Origin: DASPKW01 sp038244055
GTDB lineage: Bacteria; Planctomycetota; Phycisphaerae; Tepidisphaerales; Tepidisphaeraceae
DNA length: 7,784 bases
Direction of reading: 5' to 3'
Assembly: GCA_038244055.1 (NCBI GenBank)
Contig: JBBRTW010000355.1
Span: forward strand, 1 to 7,784
Shown: one piece after another, positions 5,888 through 7,784 of the stretch
Position numbering within the stretch: the stretch's first letter is position 1
How the letters are laid out: every line of letters starts with the position of its first letter
Notes under the pieces: model-generated
Told to the model about the DNA's origin: nothing
What the model saw: only the letters and a program-made list of their open reading frames with translations
Database searches by the model: none
Program-made: the position numbers and the translations under genes

Positions 5888-6772
5888 ATGCGTGCCTTGA
5901 AGCCATGCGCGTTGAGCTTTGGTCTGTTGCTGGCCCTCTGCCTGCCGGCCTCCGCGGCGGTCGTCTATGACAGTGGCGGCTTTGAAGCCCCCCGGTTTAC
6001 CACAGGCTTTGTCGAAGCCTCGGATCCAACGGTCATCGGCAACCTCCGCGGCCAGGATGCGGCCGTCGGGCAGTGGCGTGAAGCAGGCGCTGCCGGCGGT
6101 GCCGCCGCGGGCACCGCCATCGTGCAGACCGGTGTGACACTTTCCGGCACGCAGGCCGTGCGGGTGGATCGCACCACCAACGATCAGCGCTGGTCGCCCT
6201 TGTTTACCCCCCCTGTCAACCCGATCGGCGGGAGCATCAACATCGACTGGGACATGAACGTGCTGCAGGCTCAGGGCGATCCGGCCAATTTCGGTCCGTT
6301 GTTCGGTGTCGAGGCCTACGGCGCCGCCAACGGCACGCTGCGCATGGGCCTCTTGGGCGTGGACGCCACGACCGGCGAATTGCTGTTCCTCGACCCGATC
6401 ACCGGCCTTGTCACGACACCCGCTGACACCAAGGTCGGCTTTGGCGCGTGGAATCATTTCACGCTCAGCCTGGATTTTGCTACAAAGACCTATGGTGTCG
6501 CACTGAACAACGTCCTGCTCGCGACAGGCATCGGGTTTGAAAACCCGGGCGCCAGTGGGCTCAGCGACGCCGACATTGCCTCACTCCAGGCTGCGCCCCC
6601 CGCGTTTGCCAACCAGTCGGGCACCGCGTTCTTCGACAACTACCTCATCACCACCGTCCCCGGAGGCGGCAACGGTGTCGTTCCCCTTCCGCCCGCCGTC
6701 TGGACCGGCCTGGGCATCGGTGGTCTGATCTTCATCCGACGCCGCCTCGTTTCGCATGTGAGCGGAGCCTGA
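5888..6772 (+). CDS. secreted PEP-CTERM (VPLPPA variant) protein with LamG-like beta sandwich
   Basis: The 294-residue product starts with a Sec signal peptide (MRALKPCALSFGLLLALCLPASA, with cleavage probable after A23) and ends with VVPLPPAVWTGLGIGGLIF, then RRR and a short tail. This is the VPLPA-type variant of the exosortase sorting signal. The mature region is beta-rich and has features of concanavalin A-like/LamG folds: an opening Phe-Glu motif (GGFEAPRF), a WNHFTLSLDFATKTYGVALN strand pair near residues 190-210, and a closing FFDNYLIT strand. Such proteins are usually exported, processed by exosortase and displayed or released with exopolysaccharide. No catalytic residues are evident, so binding or a structural role is likelier than enzymatic activity. 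The start follows a strong AAGGAG site. It is transcribed divergently from the phosphoesterase and converges on a small unknown gene that ends five bases beyond its stop. Confidence 0.82.
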   Translation: MRALKPCALSFGLLLALCLPASAAVVYDSGGFEAPRFTTGFVEASDPTVIGNLRGQDAAVGQWREAGAAGGAAAGTAIVQTGVTLSGTQAVRVDRTTNDQRWSPLFTPPVNPIGGSINIDWDMNVLQAQGDPANFGPLFGVEAYGAANGTLRMGLLGVDATTGELLFLDPITGLVTTPADTKVGFGAWNHFTLSLDFATKTYGVALNNVLLATGIGFENPGASGLSDADIASLQAAPPAFANQSGTAFFDNYLITTVPGGGNGVVPLPPAVWTGLGIGGLIFIRRRLVSHVSGA

Positions 6773-6777
6773 ACCCC

Positions 6778-7110
6778 TCACACCTGGCGATCCATTGGTG
6801 AGTGAACAAACCACCACCCGCCCCGCCGGCACACAGACGGCACGGAGTAGGTCGGTTGCAGTAGAACTAACCAGTCCCGCATCCCCGCCCGCGCGATCAG
6901 ATCCACCCGGCTGGCGATGACCATCGGATCGTTCTTCACCAAGCCCTGCGCCACGAGGTCCACCATGGCGGCGTAACCCCTGTCAACAAGTTGCTGGTGC
7001 TTGGTTCCGACCGCCGAATCAAACCGGGCCTTCGTGCGATACCCCGACCGCCCGATCGTCGGCCCGACAAACCCTTCCACTTCCGCCGCTGCAGTTCGCG
7101 GAATGGACAC
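6778..7110 (-). CDS. hypothetical protein, possibly a decayed gene
   Basis: The frame reads SIPRTAAAEVEGFVGPTIG... and then a helical stretch, KHQQLVDRGYAAMVDLVAQG. Third positions are strongly G/C-rich for about 80 codons after the GTG at 7110, supporting real coding on this strand. No domain is recognised and there is no signal peptide or membrane segment. The start is uncertain: no ribosome site precedes GTG 7110, and the frame stays open upstream to a stop at 7159-7161. The last 25 residues (VCRRGGWWFVHSPMDRQV) look less natural than the rest, so the original 3' end may be lost. It could be a fragment of a larger gene. The remaining spacer 7111-7194 holds nothing I can name. Confidence 0.38.
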   Translation of the reverse strand: MSIPRTAAAEVEGFVGPTIGRSGYRTKARFDSAVGTKHQQLVDRGYAAMVDLVAQGLVKNDPMVIASRVDLIARAGMRDWLVLLQPTYSVPSVCRRGGWWFVHSPMDRQV

Positions 7111-7194
7111 GTTCGAGCGGATCGAGTAATGGCCGGCCGCGTGCCAATGGGATCCTGCTCACCACACTGGCGGCATCCCGAATTCAGTTGCGAC

Positions 7195-7784
7195 TCAATC
7201 CGCGCTGCCATGTGGCAGTAGGCATGGGCATCGGGCCCCGCCTTCACGCACGCCCAGCGTGAAGAGGTAGTTGAAGCCCGCCGCCCGCGCCGTCCAGACC
7301 AGTGTCACCGGCAGGGCAAGCCCTCCCGCCAGTCCAAGGGCAATGTGAAGCGGCACCCAGGTCACGCCCAGTCCTTTGTGAAGCGCCACGCGCACTGCCG
7401 CGGTGCCCAGGACGTGCGACACGTAGATCGGCAGTGAACGCTCGCCCAGATATCGCAGGATCCGCAGCCGCCCGGATTGGTCCAGGGCTTTGGCCAGCGT
7501 GAGCGTACCCGCGCCGCCCAGGATCGCGAGAATCGGCGCCGCCGCCAGGGAGCGAACATCCACCACGCCCACCGCAATCGCCAGCGTCGCGTACGCCGCC
7601 GTCGCCAGCACCAAAAGCCTTCCCGTGCAAACCGTCAATGTTCGGCCCAGGAGCGCCCGCGCCACGAAATGGCCCAGCGCCATATACGGAAAATACCATG
7701 CGAGCCGCGCGGGGATCGGCCAGGGCAGTTTGGCCAAGGGCTCAACCGATATGTATCCCGCAACCGCGATGACCAGAATGGCCA
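7195..7784 (-). CDS. acyltransferase-3 family membrane protein, C-terminal part (runs off the window)
   Basis: About 195 C-terminal residues are visible and the frame is open to the window edge, so the N-terminus lies beyond it. Successive hydrophobic segments are seen (ILVIAVAGYI, YFPYMALGHFVARALL, LLVLATAAYATLAIAVGVV, APILAILGGAGTLTLAKAL, LHIALGLAGGLALPVTLVW). The sequence RYLGERSLPIYVSHVL matches the conserved late helix of acyltransferase-3 proteins (OafA/YrhL and fucose O-acetylase-like), normally 'LG..SL.IYL.H'. Members of this roughly 10-helix inner-membrane family O-acylate polysaccharides, lipids or antibiotics; the catalytic N-terminal histidine region is not in view. A TTG at 7737 is not the start, because the frame continues upstream with another membrane helix. 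The target is unknown, though a cell-surface glycan is usual. Confidence 0.8.
   Translation of the reverse strand, partial: AILVIAVAGYISVEPLAKLPWPIPARLAWYFPYMALGHFVARALLGRTLTVCTGRLLVLATAAYATLAIAVGVVDVRSLAAAPILAILGGAGTLTLAKALDQSGRLRILRYLGERSLPIYVSHVLGTAAVRVALHKGLGVTWVPLHIALGLAGGLALPVTLVWTARAAGFNYLFTLGVREGGARCPCLLPHGSAD

Noticed and set aside
6776..6802. A bidirectional terminator between the converging genes (CTCAC...GTGAG)
   Set aside because: A five-base stem with a long loop and no T-tract is indistinguishable from chance.

Overview
The window looks like a piece of a high-GC planctomycete-type chromosome, probably Phycisphaerae-like. This rests on two exosortase-sorted proteins (a VPEPG...RRRR tail and a VPLPPAVW...RRR tail), a cohesin-like PEP-CTERM domain of a style common in Planctomycetes, a membrane-anchored YkuE-type phosphoesterase and loosely packed genes. 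No rRNA or other taxonomic marker is present, so the assignment is an inference.

Left third (1-2717, + strand): a translationally coupled gene pair resembling QatB and QatC of the Qat anti-phage system. The first protein begins MGHS and has no known domain. The second is a QueC-like PP-loop enzyme with a four-cysteine zinc site. Unlike ordinary QueC, it carries a C-terminal PD-(D/E)xK nuclease-like domain of DpnII/MboI type. No separate TatD-like nuclease (QatD) follows, so the fused nuclease may take that role. Any QatA-like ATPase would lie upstream, outside the window; at most its last codons are visible. This pair is the most interesting part of the window, and its base composition is locally lower in GC than the right half.

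Middle (2718-3601): a debris zone. It holds a 28-codon minus-strand remnant of a PIN-domain toxin gene, a small plus-strand unknown gene that appears frameshifted by one T near its 3' end, and two short hairpins.

Right part (3602-7784): a minus-strand PEP-CTERM protein without signal peptide or good start, lying in frame directly behind the stop codon of a complete membrane-anchored metallophosphoesterase. The phosphoesterase linker contains an 11-copy 12-bp minisatellite. A divergent regulatory region (5567-5887) has a good sigma-70-like promoter and 11-bp-phased CTGTCAC repeats like a Pho box. It leads into a secreted VPLPPA-type PEP-CTERM protein. The window ends with a minus-strand unknown small gene and the C-terminal part of an acyltransferase-3 membrane protein running off the edge.

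The first two genes probably form one defence operon. The phosphoesterase and the second PEP-CTERM gene are divergent and may share phosphate-linked control. The remaining genes show no evident functional link.
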